Notes: generated from the letters alone by a model not told the origin. A stretch of 64,000 bases of DNA from Phylloscopus collybita (GCA_027886175.1 JAJNNQ010000003.1:24593501-24657500); one strand, 5' to 3'. Shown: positions 25,842-39,330, numbered from the stretch's first letter. Made by a program: numbers and translations.

Positions 25842-28800
25842 GACTCCTTTACCTGTGGGATATCATTTTTGATTTATCACCCTGCAATGTCTGAAATTCT
25901 TTCCCATCAATGACAGCAGCAGCCACCTTGACTCTCCAGAGCTTTGATACATAGAAAATTAAGACTATGGGATAATGGCTGTTTCTCTGCCCCCCAGAGC
26001 ATGTTACCTAAAAAAAGAGCCTGCTATGCTTATACCTAAAGGAGGATTCAGATATTCTCTTCTTACAGATCCATGTTTGCAGGCAGTGGTTTTCAGAAAG
26101 AGCATTGAAACGACATTGGCCAAAGCTTATTTTAAATGGAAAGATGCAGGTCTTAGCTCACAGAGGTACAGTTTTAACAAGCAACAAGGAGAGGAATGTT
26201 CTCAGTCCTCTGGATCTGCAGCAGGTACACAGGCACTAGCAAATTGTTCCTAAGATAAATGAGTGGAACAGTCAGGTCCAGAAATTTTGGAAAGTTCCTA
26301 TCACGAAAACTTGCCTGGATATGATCTACTAGTTGGAATCTGCTTCTTCAAGCTCTCCTTTCATTTTCAGCAAGCCCCAACACATAGTGGTGCAAATTAT
26401 AGAAGGCATCAGTAAATAACAGAATATGAGACATTGAATTGAAAGGGAACAGGGTTTTGCGGGCTTGTTTGTTGTTTTTTTTTTCCAAGCAGTATAGTCA
26501 AGCTCTGACCCACAGAGCACTGGTGGCCTCAGTTAGTACCTTTTCAGATGTTTCCCATCCAAGCCCTTCTCTGGCACTCGTGTTGGGCCACTGAACATCA
26601 AACACATGTTTGGTGCGCCAGGACAGCCCTGCTAAAAGCCCTGCTCCTGCTCATTGTCATGCAGTGCAGCAAGGAGGGAAGAGCATGTGTTCCCTGGTTT
26701 GCAGCAGAGAAGCTCCTTCCCCTTTGGAAATGCCTGTCTGGCAGCCAGGCTCTCCTTTCAGAGGCAGTTTTTCCAGAGGTGGTAGTCTCTGATTACCCCA
26801 AAAGTAGCTGATAGCACAGTTTAGTAATGAAGGCTCCAGTCATTCTCATTCAGAGAGCGACTCTCCTTAAGTGGAGGTGATTCCAGGATATTCTGCATTC
26901 TTTTCTTACAAATCTTTGCCTCACATAAGGAATTTTGCTTGCTACTGCCATAAATAAATAGTAAACTGAAGGAGCTCTAAAGTTAGACATCCCAGAGAGT
27001 TCAGAAGCTTTTCAATAATTTTAGGGTAAATGTTGTACAAATATCTATATCATGTCAAGGAATGGTCTATGTATCTTGGATGCTTTTTCAAAAGCAGCCT
27101 GGAGTCAGTAAGTCATGCTGACACATTACCAATTTTGGCCCTAATTGATGATCTGCCTGAAAAGAACAAAGCTGCTACTTTGGTTTTGGTTTTGAGACTG
27201 ACCACAAATGTTCACATCCCAAGACTGCTGGGTTTCATTTGACTGCTCTTAGTAACAGAAATACCTCTGTTACAGCAGAGCCAAGAAGCCAGACTGAAAC
27301 CATATTGTGTTCAAGGCACTGCACAGAGACAAAAGTACAAATAGCCAAAAGAGGAAAGGGGGTGAGATGAAGAGGATCAGCAATAGGTAAAACAACAAGC
27401 AAAGAAGCACATGCCTGGTCAGCAGAGACACTGAAAGCACTGACAGCTTTTCCCTAATGGCCTTGTCCTCTGCTAGAGCCATTTGTGGAGAGATGCTCCT
27501 CTGAGCCTTACCTTGCTTAACAAGCTGCTGTTCCTATTTTCCTGCCTGCTTGGGGAGAACAGACAATTGAGGTTTCTATAGGGCACAGGAAGCTAAGAGC
27601 AGCTTTTAACTAGGAGTGGGGAGAAGACAAAGTCCAATTCCATGGGGGGGTGCAGACACAAAGAGGTTGGAAAGCCACATATACCTCCCCCTCCATGTCT
27701 CCATCTGTCCCACATCCTCCCTTTTGCAGAGGAGATGTCATTCCAGTGGCATTCTCAGACTGGAGCAGGACAGATCCCTGGAGTTACATGAGAGCAGGAA
27801 GACACTAAATGGTATTGGGGAGAATGTGAGCACGTACTCTGTGGGTATTCTGGATTTGGGGAAATGTAAAAGGATCCACACCACCAGGCAGCTTTTTAGA
27901 CAAATCTGTGGAAGATGACTTTCTCTGAGTTCACTTGGGGAAATTCTGGCTGCATAGTCCAAATCATTGGGCTTTACATTTTAGAGAGCTGGCAACAGGA
28001 ACAGCCTTGCAATGTGTGTGTGGCAATTTCAGAAGTCAAGCAGCCAACGCAAACCAGAGCTCCTGGCTTTTGGGCCCATCATCATCTCATCGTGGGAGGT
28101 CTGAGGGAGAATTTCAATGCAGTGCTGGGTGTGGTACCAATTGTATGGTCACTCCCTGAGCCCATACACTACACCCAGACTGTACAGAAAGAGCCAAATC
28201 TGCCTGGGCACTGGGAGCAGCACAGCTGCACTGGCAGAGCTTCCTGCCCAAACACAGCACTGTTCCAGGGAGGAAGCCTGGAATACCTCTACTTGGCATA
28301 ACACTGGATACATGCAGATCTCTAATTTCAGAGTTAGAGTATTAGAATAGACACAATATGCTCTCATTCTTATGTAAGACTTTAAAAAAGAAAAAAAAAT
28401 CAATTCAAGCAACAAAGCAAATTTGATAGAAGTTTGATGAAAGTGTTTTTCCGGGGCCTGTACAGCCCTTCATAACATTCAGGATGGATACTCTGCTTGG
28501 ACTTGCTGCTTTGGACAGTGTTTGGACAACACTGGGTAGGAAATCTCTCCAACAGTTTCCCACACAGCACCCCTGCATCCACAGGGAACAAGGATCAGGG
28601 GCAGCCAACAAGCCCACAAGATCTGAAGGCGATCAGCGGGACACTGCAGGATTATATTATTATGCCAGCCCAGTCATTCAGCTGAATACATGTTAAATTC
28701 AGCAGCTGGCATGGGGCCAACCATGTCTTTCTCCTGGAGCCTGAAGAGCCAGCAGTGTGTGTGCAGGAGCTGCCCTGCACAGTCAGGCTGCTGGGCTCTC

Positions 28801-31038
28801 TCTGCATCGCACAGCCCTTGGAGTTACGGTGCCTGGAAAAGCGCAGCCCGTGCAGCTCCTGAGGAGCCTCCTCCTGCTCTGCTCACACCAGCATCAGGCA
28901 CTGGGCTCCAACCACACCAGAGGGAGGATTGGCCCCCCACCCCCCCTGCAGAACAAGTGCCTACCAATTAGTGACACTTACTGATTGTATCTGTAGAGAA
29001 TCATTATGAAAAATGCAAAGCATTATGTGGCCACTATTAATCTTTGGCTTTTGTTGCATTTACTCATGGTTTATGGCCCTCTGAGGAGGATAAATGATCG
29101 AGGCATGTACTCACATTGTTATTTGTCTATTTGTCTGTGCAACAATACACGTGCTCAGCACTAAGTAAAAGTTATTTTTCATGAGGAATGCAGCTTTAAG
29201 GCTTTTCAAGGTCAGCAGGCTTCCTGAGAAGAAAAACCTGCAAGTGACTCCGGCTCATTTGCTGCCAGCTCTTCCTTTTAAAGTTACAACCCACACAAGA
29301 CCATAAGCAGGCTAAAGACTCGGGAGGAATGGCCAGAGAAGTGCTGTGAAATTTTTGTCTTTGCTAGGGCACAGTATGGCACACCGGTGTGTGCACATGA
29401 CAGATTGTTGTCAGATGAGAGCTCCTGTTCCAAGGTATTGAACATATTGCTGAAACACCTCTTCCACCCTGCGTTCGTGATAGTGAAATCTCTCCTCTCT
29501 CTACTGCTCTTCTCATAGGTCATTGTGAGCAACTGTTTTGGCCAAGGTTTGTTTATAGCAGGGGTTTATTTCTGGAGGTTAAGTTCTAGCAAATTCAGGC
29601 TATCATACATCTGCAGTGGTGCTTAACTAGCCAGCAGACACTAACAAATAGCGCGAAGAAATGTTCTTTGGCACTGCGTAGCTCTTTGCAAGAACGGCCG
29701 GCTCTGTTATGAACACAGAGTACTTAAAACAATATTAGTTCAAACCTGGGAATGCAAAAGCAATACAAATATTTTAGTAGCTGCTACAGAAACTACATTC
29801 TGGTTAAAATGATCAGATTTCCATGTTTACTTCGAAAATATGCAGACGTAAGTTCAAACCTCTCCTAAGTTTTTTTAGTCTTATTATAGAAATGTGATAT
29901 TACGATAAGGATGGCACTCTGTTATTTGAAAGATGATAAAGATGAGAAGCAGTATTTTCCATCTAATAGTCACATGGCAAAACACAGCATTTGTCCCTTC
30001 CTTGCTCAGAGAAAGAGCAAGGCTGAACCAGAGCCAACTGTGTCAGTGCAAGTCTTCCTGCCACTTCTGCAGCTTTTGGATCTGGCCTGGACACCCCACA
30101 AGACTATAAATACAAACCACGGCCTCAGCACCGTGTCACACACAGCAGGGAAGTCAAATGTGTTGCCAAAGTAGCTATCAGGTAAGGCCAAACATCTGCT
30201 GCCTGATTCCCCAAACAAAGCTCCATTCAGGCAGAGGGTTATAGCAAATATTTATAAAACACCGTCACAGAGGAACTCGGTTTCACACCTCACGATTATC
30301 TTTTCTTCTTGTAGCTCTTCCTCTCTGTTTCAAGTCAACCAAAAATAGCAAGAGAAATATGAGAAGATGACTTTTCCCAAGATACTTGTTAAACGTACTC
30401 CTTAAAATAGGTTTTGTTTCCAGAAAACTGTTCACTGTTCACATTTGCATGTATCAGAGCCCCTCAGTCACTTCCATTGGTAGATCAGCAGTCCTTACAT
30501 TCAAGCAATCTAATTTCAGTAAGTCAAGATATGCAAAGAGCAGAGCTTGTGGAGTATTTGACAGTAGATACTCAGACATCATGGAGGGACAGTGAAAAAT
30601 ATTTTCAAACTCTTTAATGAGATATGATTCAATAGATCTTGCCAGGTGATAAATGGGCACTGTTTGAATAGCAGATAGTTTGCAGAACATTATCCCTGCT
30701 ATGCCATGAATATTGTATTGCTAACAATAAAGGTTTTGACAGATAATGATGCATTTGTATATAAATCAATCAGACACTACACTCTCAATTATCCATACTG
30801 TTAATTGTTCAATCTTTTTAATTGTTGTGAATGGTGCCTTCATCAAGGGTTTTGTCTGTTATAAATCAGAATGGTTCGTTTAATAATTCAATTTATCCTA
30901 GTCAAAGTGCAGAAATGTGAAGAGAGTAGGATTTGGCCTATAATCTTTGGAAATGATGGATTTCTCTTAACGTAAAATGTTGTCTCCTTTGGCTTCATTT
31001 GTAGCAGGTGCTGGCATTGATACCATGCCTTTCTGGAG
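25842..31038. other. Non-coding sequence, no gene recognised
   Basis: No coding exon recognised. GC-richer patches near 26,550-26,780, 28,040-28,290 and 28,550-28,960 give short open frames on both strands and are not persuasive as genes. The block 28,975-29,215 is compositionally distinct, with many ATTA words and a cluster of transcription-factor-like motifs. A perfect 12-bp palindrome, CACACCGGTGTG, lies at 29,380-29,391. The rest is AT-rich unique DNA. Confidence 0.5.
29114..29153. promoter_or_regulatory. Candidate regulatory motif cluster (forkhead/SOX/E-box)
   Basis: Within 40 bases lie ATTGTT (29,115-29,120) and AACAAT (29,141-29,146), SOX-type cores in inverted orientation. Between them are two TATTTGT forkhead-type cores (29,120-29,126 and 29,128-29,134), and a CACGTG E-box follows (29,148-29,153). 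The motifs are read directly. That they act as an enhancer is inference: such short words are common by chance, although this spacing is tight. Confidence 0.3.
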
Positions 31039-31064
31039 GCATACCTCTATGGCATACCTCTATG
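31039..31064. repeat. Tandem duplication, 2 x 13 bp
   Basis: GCATACCTCTATG is repeated exactly in tandem (31,039-31,051 and 31,052-31,064). It is probably a slippage duplication. Confidence 0.9.
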
Positions 31065-34000
31065 GCTACATCCAAGTTCCAAAAACTATCCTGCAATTAC
31101 AAAGGTGTAGGGCAGGAGAGTCCAAACAGTTCTCTTTACATTTTAAAATTAGTGCAAATGCCATACACCATTTTTGTATTTATACAGTTTAACTACAAAG
31201 ATAGATCACTATCCCATTAATTGTTCCTGTCTTTGGCATTACTCTGAGTTGTCTACACTTTCTCCTATTTCCATTCTTGTAGCTGCTGTTCTCCCTCCTG
31301 GGCACACCTAGGGCAGTGTTGTCTGTGTGCTCTGGTGACATGGCACCCGTGCTTCCAGAGTGACCTGATCTACCTGCCACTTTGCACAGCACTACAAGTT
31401 CACTTGCTGCCCCACCATCGTTTTTGGACTGCACATCTACTGCCCTCCACACCACTGAATCTCTGGGTGTAGAGTTGTTTTTCCTCCCAGATGTGCTCCA
31501 TGTTGGTTTCTTCCCAAGCAGATTCTTATTCAGTGGCATATAGGTAATTTTTCTAGTGCCTATCCTTTCTGCTCTATCTTCCCTTCACCTTGAGCAGTAT
31601 CCATACCAAGGCCATTCTGGCATTGTATCTGCTTTCAAATGCCACAGAAAATCTGTTAGGCAATAATGGATCTCATATGAATGTGGTAATTTTCACAGAA
31701 TACAATCTTCATCAACTCCCTGCTTTATTTTCTAATTGTTTCTTTCCCTTCTGCCTGTTAGCAAGCAAAAGACACTTACGAATTCCAAAATATTTCAAAA
31801 TTAAATCTGATGCATAAGATTCCACCAGAAACTGCATTAGTACTAAGTCAAGTCTCCTTCATTCACAACAATCCAGGTTTCAGTCAGGTTTCATTCTTAC
31901 AGCCCAGTACAAAGCATGTGTTTATGACTTTGCAGTGGGTGCTGTGCAAGGTACCCAAGCAGTCTCACATGGAAACCTCTGCCCCTGGAAAAGCCGAGAT
32001 CAGTCCCACTTTCCAACAGGGGCCTGCCACAGGAGGAGCAGGCATCACTGTGTGTAGGGACACTTTTGTGCATTCCCTCTGAGCACCGGCTGCTTGTTTG
32101 AGGTTTGCAGGCATGGATGGAGTGATGGAGTGGAAGCAGCAGCTCCATCAGAGCTGTAGCTCCAGCTGACTGGATTGCACAAACAGCCCCCACACCAGTG
32201 CCATGTGTCCTTGCACACACACACACTCCTCTCCTGGGACTCACCAGAACTGCCAGGAAAGTGTTGAAGACATACCCAGATTATGGTAGGGCAAATCCTA
32301 TACAGGAACTGTTCAGAAAGCATCAGACCTACTACACATCTGCAGAACACCTTGTAAAGGGTTGGCATATGCTTTTATTTTCATTTGGAAAACCCAAAAA
32401 ATGTATTTCAGCCCTCCCTGTACAAGAACAGAACTTTGTACCAACCTGTCTCTGTGCCTGGAGCTTCCTTAGGGGAACAAGTCTGTCTCTGATGTTGCAG
32501 AAGGGACTGGGTGCCTATGTTGGCAGCAGACTGAAGCAAAATATAAAAAGGAAGAGGAGGATTCTGGATGTCAGACCTCCCTCCACCTGTTTTTGGAGAA
32601 TCTGTAATTGTCAGGTGTGACTGACTTTTCTGGTCATCTCTGCACTGAGGCTTCACTTTAAAGAGAATCAACCTGCTCCTAGGGCTGCCTTCTGAGCTGA
32701 CCTTCAGTTTCTTTCCATGGTCTTACTAGAGCTTGAAATTAGATCTACCAGACAGGAACTGTCAAGCTTTTTGAATTCTGGTATTTCTAAAACATTCACA
32801 AATGCTAGACGTGTCTCTCCCTCACCTTACACATCCTAGAGGTCAGAGGGAAACCTCAGAAAAGCGTGACAACTCAGAATCCAGAAATAAAAGCTGTCAG
32901 ACAGTGGAATTTTATTACAGTAATGAAAGTTATCTGACAGGAATAAATGAACCCCTCAGAACATTCTCCTGGGCACACACACTTAGAAAAATAACCAGCA
33001 GAGGGAAAAGAGAGCAACCAAAAGAAACCTTTCTCAAAGGTTCCTGTTATGTCTTTACTTTTATAACTTAGAAACTGTACTAGAGAGCAAAACAGTCAGG
33101 GGGCCTGGGCTTGGGGCATGACCTTTGTTTCCTGGCCCTTCTTGCCTTGCAGTGCACAAACTCTGCTGCCTCTGCATCCTGCAGAGTCCCTCACACAGGG
33201 GGCAAGTGCCAAGTGGAGATGTGGCCTTGTGATGCAGGAATGAGCTCCTTCCCAAGGCTTTCCTTCCAACCAAACTTGTCGTGGCTCTGTCATTGAGGGG
33301 ATGGGAAAGATCTTGTCACTGCAAGGTTCAGGTCCTCCTCCTACTTCAGTATTACCATGGAAATATGCAGTGAGCCTTTATCCTTCCTATCCTGACCACA
33401 ACTTTCCCTACACAGCCTGCTCCTCTCTGAGCTTTCCATTCCAGTGTACTCACCTGGGAGCACTGGCACTGGCTTTGAAATGAGGAGACTTCCTCTCAGA
33501 GGAGTTTTGTGCCCATGGTTCTCTACACAGCAGGTTTCAGTGTGTTATACCTGCATTGCATCGCCAGGTAGCAATTAGCAATTCCTGTCATATGGGCCTT
33601 AAATTCTGCACGTCCTGCACTCATTTCCAACCCCAAAATTTAGAGGCCCAGGTCATCCTTTGGGTTATTCTCCTCGGGAATCCCTTGAACAAGGGACCAG
33701 GTGGATGCAGTACAGTGTTGCTTGTCATGTCCTCTCCCCTTCTCTTTGGTACCCATTGTTTCTGTGTCCCTCTGCTCTGCTCCATCCTCTGTGTGGAATC
33801 AGCCTGTTTTTTGCCTGGACTCCCTCTCCCATCTGTATGGAAATAAGGGCCAGAATCCCCAGACTTCATTACTCAGGTCTGCACCACCATTACTGCTATC
33901 ATCTACAAAAACTAAAAGCTTATGTATAATCTTTATCTTGTGAATAAACTTCCAAGTCCTTCCATGTGCTAAACCATCTCATTTGGTTTGCTTCTAATTC

Positions 34001-35689
34001 TTCAGCATTGTATTTCACGCAGCAATTAATTCATCCCCTATTTCTCACCACACTGAAGGCTGCACCTTTATTGAAGTCTGTATCTGAGCAGAGCTAGTAA
34101 TTCATCAGCACTCCAATATCTCTACATACAATGTGCTCATTTTGCTATAATGGGCTTTTTTAATCTTGCTGACAATTGAAATGTTGATATTGTTAAGGTT
34201 AATGACCCACTGATAAATACCAGAAAACACATTTACCCTCAAATAGTTTTTAATCACAGCTGTTGCAAAGTGTGACAAGAATGCTTTGTGCCTAAATAGG
34301 CTGTAGGAACAGTATTTTCCAAATATCTGAAGCACCCTTTTACTACACAAGTGGTTTCTCTGACAGTTACTGGGTTTGCTTGCGTGCCAAGTTCTCAGGT
34401 TTATTACACTGAGTTTGTGTATGAACTGGCTGGTTTTTCTTTCACACTTCTTAATGGTCTGCATTGTGTGTTAGATGTGCTGAGATTCCTTCGATCTGCA
34501 CTTTACAAATGATGAAATCAATGCAACAGAGGAAGCTAATGGAAAAGAAGAATAGTCTGTGAGAGTTTTATTGGGGTACAGTCACCCCAAAGGTGTACTC
34601 TCTGATAAGGTACATGCAGCTCTGGGGACAGGGTCATAAGAAGGCAGGATCAACACTGATTTTTCACATTTTAACACAGAGCTGTATGTGAGGAGCTGTT
34701 TGCCCCGTACTAAGCAAAAGGCATGCCCAGTTAATTCCTGTGATCACTAAACCAGCATGCAGAGAGGGCTGAGGAAGAAGTTTCCATTTTTAATCCACAT
34801 TGTTTTTCGGCTGGATTTCTTCCAAGCACTGAACCAGCAAAAGAAATATGAAGCACTTTACATGGTGTTCCCAGAGATACTGCCCCAACTCTCTATAACC
34901 AAAAAATGTCAATATAGCTCCACTGGAGCCTGAGCAGCACGTGCCTGTCAGCTGATGATCTGCCCCTAAAGAGAAATTTCTGATTGCATGAGCTCTGTGA
35001 AACAGACAGCAGAAATGGACATCAAGGAATGAGCAGTATGAAGCTATGGGAATGAAAAAAGAAAATTCGCATTCAAAGCAAGCAGTATTTTGCAGCACTG
35101 AAGGGATGCAAGAGGAGAAATGAAATCCAAGATGTGGGTCTCATAAATTCCATGTATTGTCTCTACATGAGGGAAGAAGAGCCCTTTGCTTAGGCTTTTA
35201 CTGCCCTTGATTTGTCCTCTTAATTCCAGCTGAAGTGGCAGTAGAAATAGCTGGTACTTGCAGAGACTTTCCAGATGAACTGAGTGTTTCAGAGCATGTT
35301 AGCCAAATGCCACTCAGATCCATCTTGCCTCACTCTGAAGCCAAGCAACTGAGCCAAAGGACAGTGCTGGGGAAGGACAATGAACTAATGGAAATGGCTG
35401 GAGATATATTACCTCTGGAAGTAAGAGGCTTGGTGAGAAATGATCTTTGCCATTTGCATGATGAAGTAGAGCTGCTTTGGAAAGACAAGGTAACCATTTT
35501 CCATAGGGAGACTGGCCAACACGCCTCAGCTGTGTTCTGAAACAGCCCGTGCTCCCCGTGTTAGGAGGGAAGCAGAGGGAGATTTGCCCTTCTGATTGCA
35601 GGTTTGACAAGCAATGGGCCTCTAGAGCCACAGCTGAGCCTGACAACTGGCACTGCTCAAGTACAAATGACACAAACAGGAGGATTTAG
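31065..35689. other. Non-coding sequence, no gene recognised
   Basis: No gene recognised. Overlapping open frames on both strands at 31,900-32,620 and 33,060-33,930 reach 140 codons but show no domain and overlap each other in conflicting frames. An open frame at 35,235-35,540 (+, 101 codons, acidic in its middle) is slightly more protein-like in composition, but it has no recognisable homologue and abuts the old LINE remnant downstream. Confidence 0.5.
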
Positions 35690-36026
35690 GAACTGCGTCC
35701 TGGGTGAGACCAATGGCTCCTCGGGCCCAGGATCCTGACTCTGTGGCAACAGGAGAAACTGTTTAGAGAGAGCCTGTCACTCTGGTCACTCTCTGCTCTC
35801 CACTTACTCCCCCAAAGTTGTTGTACCAAGGATGTTGTAGTGTGTATTGCTCAGTCCTCTTAGCATCCATTTCTAGACTCTTGGTCCATGAGTGTCTAAT
35901 CCCTTTCTGCACCTGCTCATACTGCCTGCCTCTAGCCACAAGATCCAGAAGTTCACCACCCACTGCATAAAGAAGCACTCTCTTTTATCTATTTTAAACT
36001 TCTTTTACCAGTTCCACCGAGCTTTG
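35690..36026 (-). mobile_element. Ancient CR1-type LINE, 3' UTR remnant
   Basis: Read on +, the left edge (CTGGGTGAGACCAATGGCTC, then GCCCAGGATCCTGACTCTG) closely parallels the reverse complement of the 3' UTR of ancient sauropsid CR1 elements. That consensus runs TGGGTCAGACCAATGG, CTAGCCCAGTATCCTGTCTC. Further right, a TCTAATCCCTTTCTG segment, a GTTCACCACCCACTGCATAAAGAAG segment and TCTATTTTAAACTTC match the same consensus in the same order. The element therefore lies on -, with its 3' end near 35,690, and is heavily diverged. It predates the avian CR1 copies in this window and has no coding capacity. The right edge is uncertain because similarity fades near 36,030. Confidence 0.75.
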
Positions 36027-38912
36027 TGAATGTTTGAAGGGATTCAAACAATAATTCCTGCTGCATCTGAAGGTAACAATAAAAATACATATGTAGTCCC
36101 TGTTCCAGACATGAGAATTCCTGAGTCCTACACAACGCCTTGTAAGTCTCCATGATCAAAGAATTAATCACACTTTTGGACTGATTTAGTTCTGAAGTAC
36201 GCTAGCAACATTATGTTGGTTTAGCCCACGTAGCAGCACTCTGTGCAAAGGAAAAATAAAAAAGCAGCTCATTTTATACATGCATACACACATACCAGAT
36301 GTTCTGTATTTTTAGCTTGTCTGCAGGTGTGTGTAAAAAGCAGTTTTGGGACTCATTGATTGTGGAGTTCTCGAACCTGTCTTAAGCTTGCACCATTCAA
36401 AAAGAGATATAGTCCTAAGAGCCTTACTGCTAACAAGCTAAGCCCTTCACAGGAGCTGGCTTTTGGTTTGGCTACATTTATTTCAAACTGTGTTATTCTC
36501 TGCTAATTAAACCTCTGAAAAGGAACATTGCTGACAAGAAGCTCTGAGTAATTTGCTCAGTCCTTGACATTAGTCAGGGAGTCTCAAAGCAGAGGCCACA
36601 GAAGTACAAGAATACTAACCTCCAAGAGAAGAGACAACAGTCCTTAATTAGAGTCTTGCCTCAGATGTTGCTGGGAGGGATGAGCTGAAGATATCAAAGA
36701 TATCCAAAACCCAGATGATGCTGGTGGTAAGCGATCTGTGGCTACTGGATCCCCAGAGGCAAAAAGAAAGGGAAGAAAGTCTGAGTATAGCTTGGAGACA
36801 CAGATGCAGACTTGGTATTTGCCCTGTGGAATTCTTGGATCCACTTGAAAGGTTCGTCTCAAGGATGAAAGTGCAGTTTCTGATTGTTTTTCTGACACCA
36901 TCATATTATCTCAGACTCACTGGCAAATGGTCTCATCCAATGGCTGCAACTGTTACTACATTTCAAAATATGCAAAACGGCAGATGTCTGCCAAATTAAT
37001 TGCCAAATGATTAATTGCATGTTAATGAAGCAAGACTTTAAGAACAAAATTTAAAGGAAGAATCAGGTATGAAGGAAATCTGAAAAACACTCCATTTTCA
37101 GCCCCTAACTTGCTAAAGTGTACCATTAGCCAAGGAGACACTTAATTTTTAAACTCACGAGCAGCACATAAGTTATTCCCACTCAGAGCAGGGTTGGTAA
37201 AGTAAGGAAACTGTCCCCTGTCCTGAAACTTCAGTGAAAGCCACTGATTAAAAAATGAGTTCAAAAATACTCCCCTCTTCCCTTCCCTTGCTCCAACCAA
37301 AACCACCCAGCAGCAGGGATTGGCCAGTGCAGCCTTTGAGGAGACACAGAGAGCACCGTGCCTTTTTTACACAGTATTGTGTACACAGATCAGTGCTGTT
37401 GATGTCCCCAGCAACAATGGACTCTGTGAATAAATGACAGTAAATCTATTAAGAGACATACTTAAACACCTCCCTCCCACATGAGCCACAGATTTAGGCA
37501 TGCCTTGGTAATAATTTGGGAAGTTTAGGACATGAATTTATTGACAAATGGAAGGGCAGTAGCTCTGTCATTCAGCAGTATGAAAAAAGGCTTAACATCT
37601 TAGAAGCAGCAATCACAGGCAAAAAGCTCATGGCACAGGTCAGACTCAAACTGCTGTCTGGCATTGCAGCTTCTTGGCACCCAGACTAAGAGAGATTGCA
37701 GGCCCAGCCCAAAGGCCACTCAACCTCGCCCCATTGGTGGCCAAAGAGCTGCACTGTGTCCCTGCCTCCCCAATGCAGTGGGGAGCTGCAGGGCTGCTCT
37801 CACACTGCAGCAGGCAGAAACACTCTCCTGGCCAGCACTGGAAATGAAAATCCTGGCAAGCCTGGCCCGTGACAAAAATACCAAGGCTTCATTGCCTCCC
37901 ATTTCCTACAGATCAGTGATAGGTAAAGCCAAAGAGATTTGAAGGAGGAGAGGCAAAGCACTGCCTGTAATGGCAATCCCCATTTTTCTTTTCCCTTCAT
38001 ATACAACAGCACACAGCTATGTATCTTCAGTTTCCAGGCTCAGGTCAGCAGTGTTGGCAGCTCTCTGCCTGCCCCAGCAATGCAAGGACACCCAGAGTGC
38101 TCTCAGAGTCAACTGAGTCAGCTCAGTCTTGCAGCTCCCACTGAATGTAGCCAGGCTTCAGCTAGAGCCACCCAGATGTGTCCCAACTACAGCACCCCCA
38201 GACTGGTGCCTGGCAGCAGGGATCGTGTTCCTTTCTTCCACATACAGTTAATTTATATAAACCAGCACTGACATTTATTTAGCTCTGCATAACACTTTCT
38301 GAGAGGCTCTGGAAAAGCAAGGCTTCCTCTGGGATCCTGCACTATGTCAGGCCTAAGCACAGGAGGCAGAGAGGTGGGATGGGGAGCACAGAGCAGTGCC
38401 CAGTGTCTCCAGCCCCCCAACACAATTTTTTAAGGCATGGATTACTGTCAGCTTTCACTGTATGATTCCTTAAGCATTATTGTTCTGCCCTAGGTCACTG
38501 TCAGTGTGTACAGCACTCAGAGAACTAACAGCAACTGCAGGAAAACTTCACAGCAGCTGATTGAAAACTGCCAGAAAACAATGTATGTTTAGGTAGTCAG
38601 TCAGAGACAGAAGGGCAATTTGCTTGCTCCTATTCATGTTACAAATGTGTACAAATTCACCAGTACAAATGTGTGCTGACAACTTTCATTTTCCTAGATG
38701 TAATCTTTCATGTTTTGAAGGATACAGCAGCAGAGCTGTAGGACTCTTTTACATCCCACAATCAGCATGTACCACTTACAGTCCTCTTCCAAGCTGTCTG
38801 GCTGTTAGCACTTAGGAAAATACCAGAGCTCAAATCTCTGTTAAGACTTCCTTAATAGCCCAACTGACTCACTTCACATGCACAACTTTGTACAAGGATC
38901 TCAAAACTTCAC

Positions 38913-38913
<1 letters not shown>
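36027..38913. other. Non-coding sequence, no gene recognised
   Basis: No gene recognised. A GC-richer patch at about 37,640-37,900 carries short open frames in both directions that I consider spurious. The sequence around 37,000 is rich in TTAATTGC-type words. No RNA gene or named repeat was seen. Confidence 0.5.

Positions 38914-38951
<38 letters not shown>
38914..38951. repeat. Poly-A tract, 38 bases
   Basis: An uninterrupted run of 38 A following CTTCACC. I checked the upstream few hundred bases for a retroposed gene copy and recognised none, so this is annotated as a homopolymer, not as the tail of a processed pseudogene. Confidence 0.95.
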
Positions 38952-38955
<4 letters not shown>

Positions 38956-39147
38956 CTTAATTCTTCTGTTCTCTTGAGTTTCTGCCAAGCTGCCTGAACC
39001 TTCCCACATATGATGGGGAGCCTTGTTCTTACTGTTGGCCTGAAATACACAGTAGAAAAACCCAGTTTGAATCCCACTTTCACTTGGCTTTAGAGAACCT
39101 GGTAAAGTTTGTTTTGGGACATGTCACTATGGTCTTTTTCCTTTTAG

Positions 39148-39254
39148 TTACCATGGCTGCCTGAGAGAGACATGACGTGACAGAACATCTGCAGTGTGTG
39201 TAGTTCCCCTCCCCAAGAACCAGACCAAGAAAAACAGCCTGGCAGTGAAGTCAG
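39148..39254 (+). other. Candidate non-coding exon
   Basis: The segment is preceded by a pyrimidine tract ending in CTTTTTCCTTTTAG and followed by a perfect CAG|GTAAGT donor (donor bases 39,255-39,260), giving a 107-base putative exon. All three + frames carry stops within it (for example ATGGCTGCCTGA near the start), so if it is used it would be an untranslated or long non-coding RNA exon. Chance pairs of splice-like sites are common in 64 kb, so this stays a candidate. Confidence 0.25.
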
Positions 39255-39330
39255 GTAAGTAGCACATGACAGTTTGAGTGCTTTTTGCTGCTGTTAAACC
39301 ATTCAGATTCCTGTGGACAGTTCTACTTTT

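Noticed and set aside
30010..30181. Possible exon between TTGCTCAG and a TATCAG|GTAAGG donor
   Set aside because: The splice-like sites are decent, but the only long open frame stops (TAG) a few codons before the donor, and such pairs are common by chance.
35235..35540. Acidic 101-codon + frame, somewhat protein-like
   Set aside because: No homologue recognised and no clear splice sites. A minus-strand frame of 119 codons overlaps it, so there is no basis to prefer either.
38600..38951. Processed pseudogene ending in the 38-base poly-A
   Set aside because: No recognisable coding sequence lies upstream and no target-site duplication is visible around the tract.
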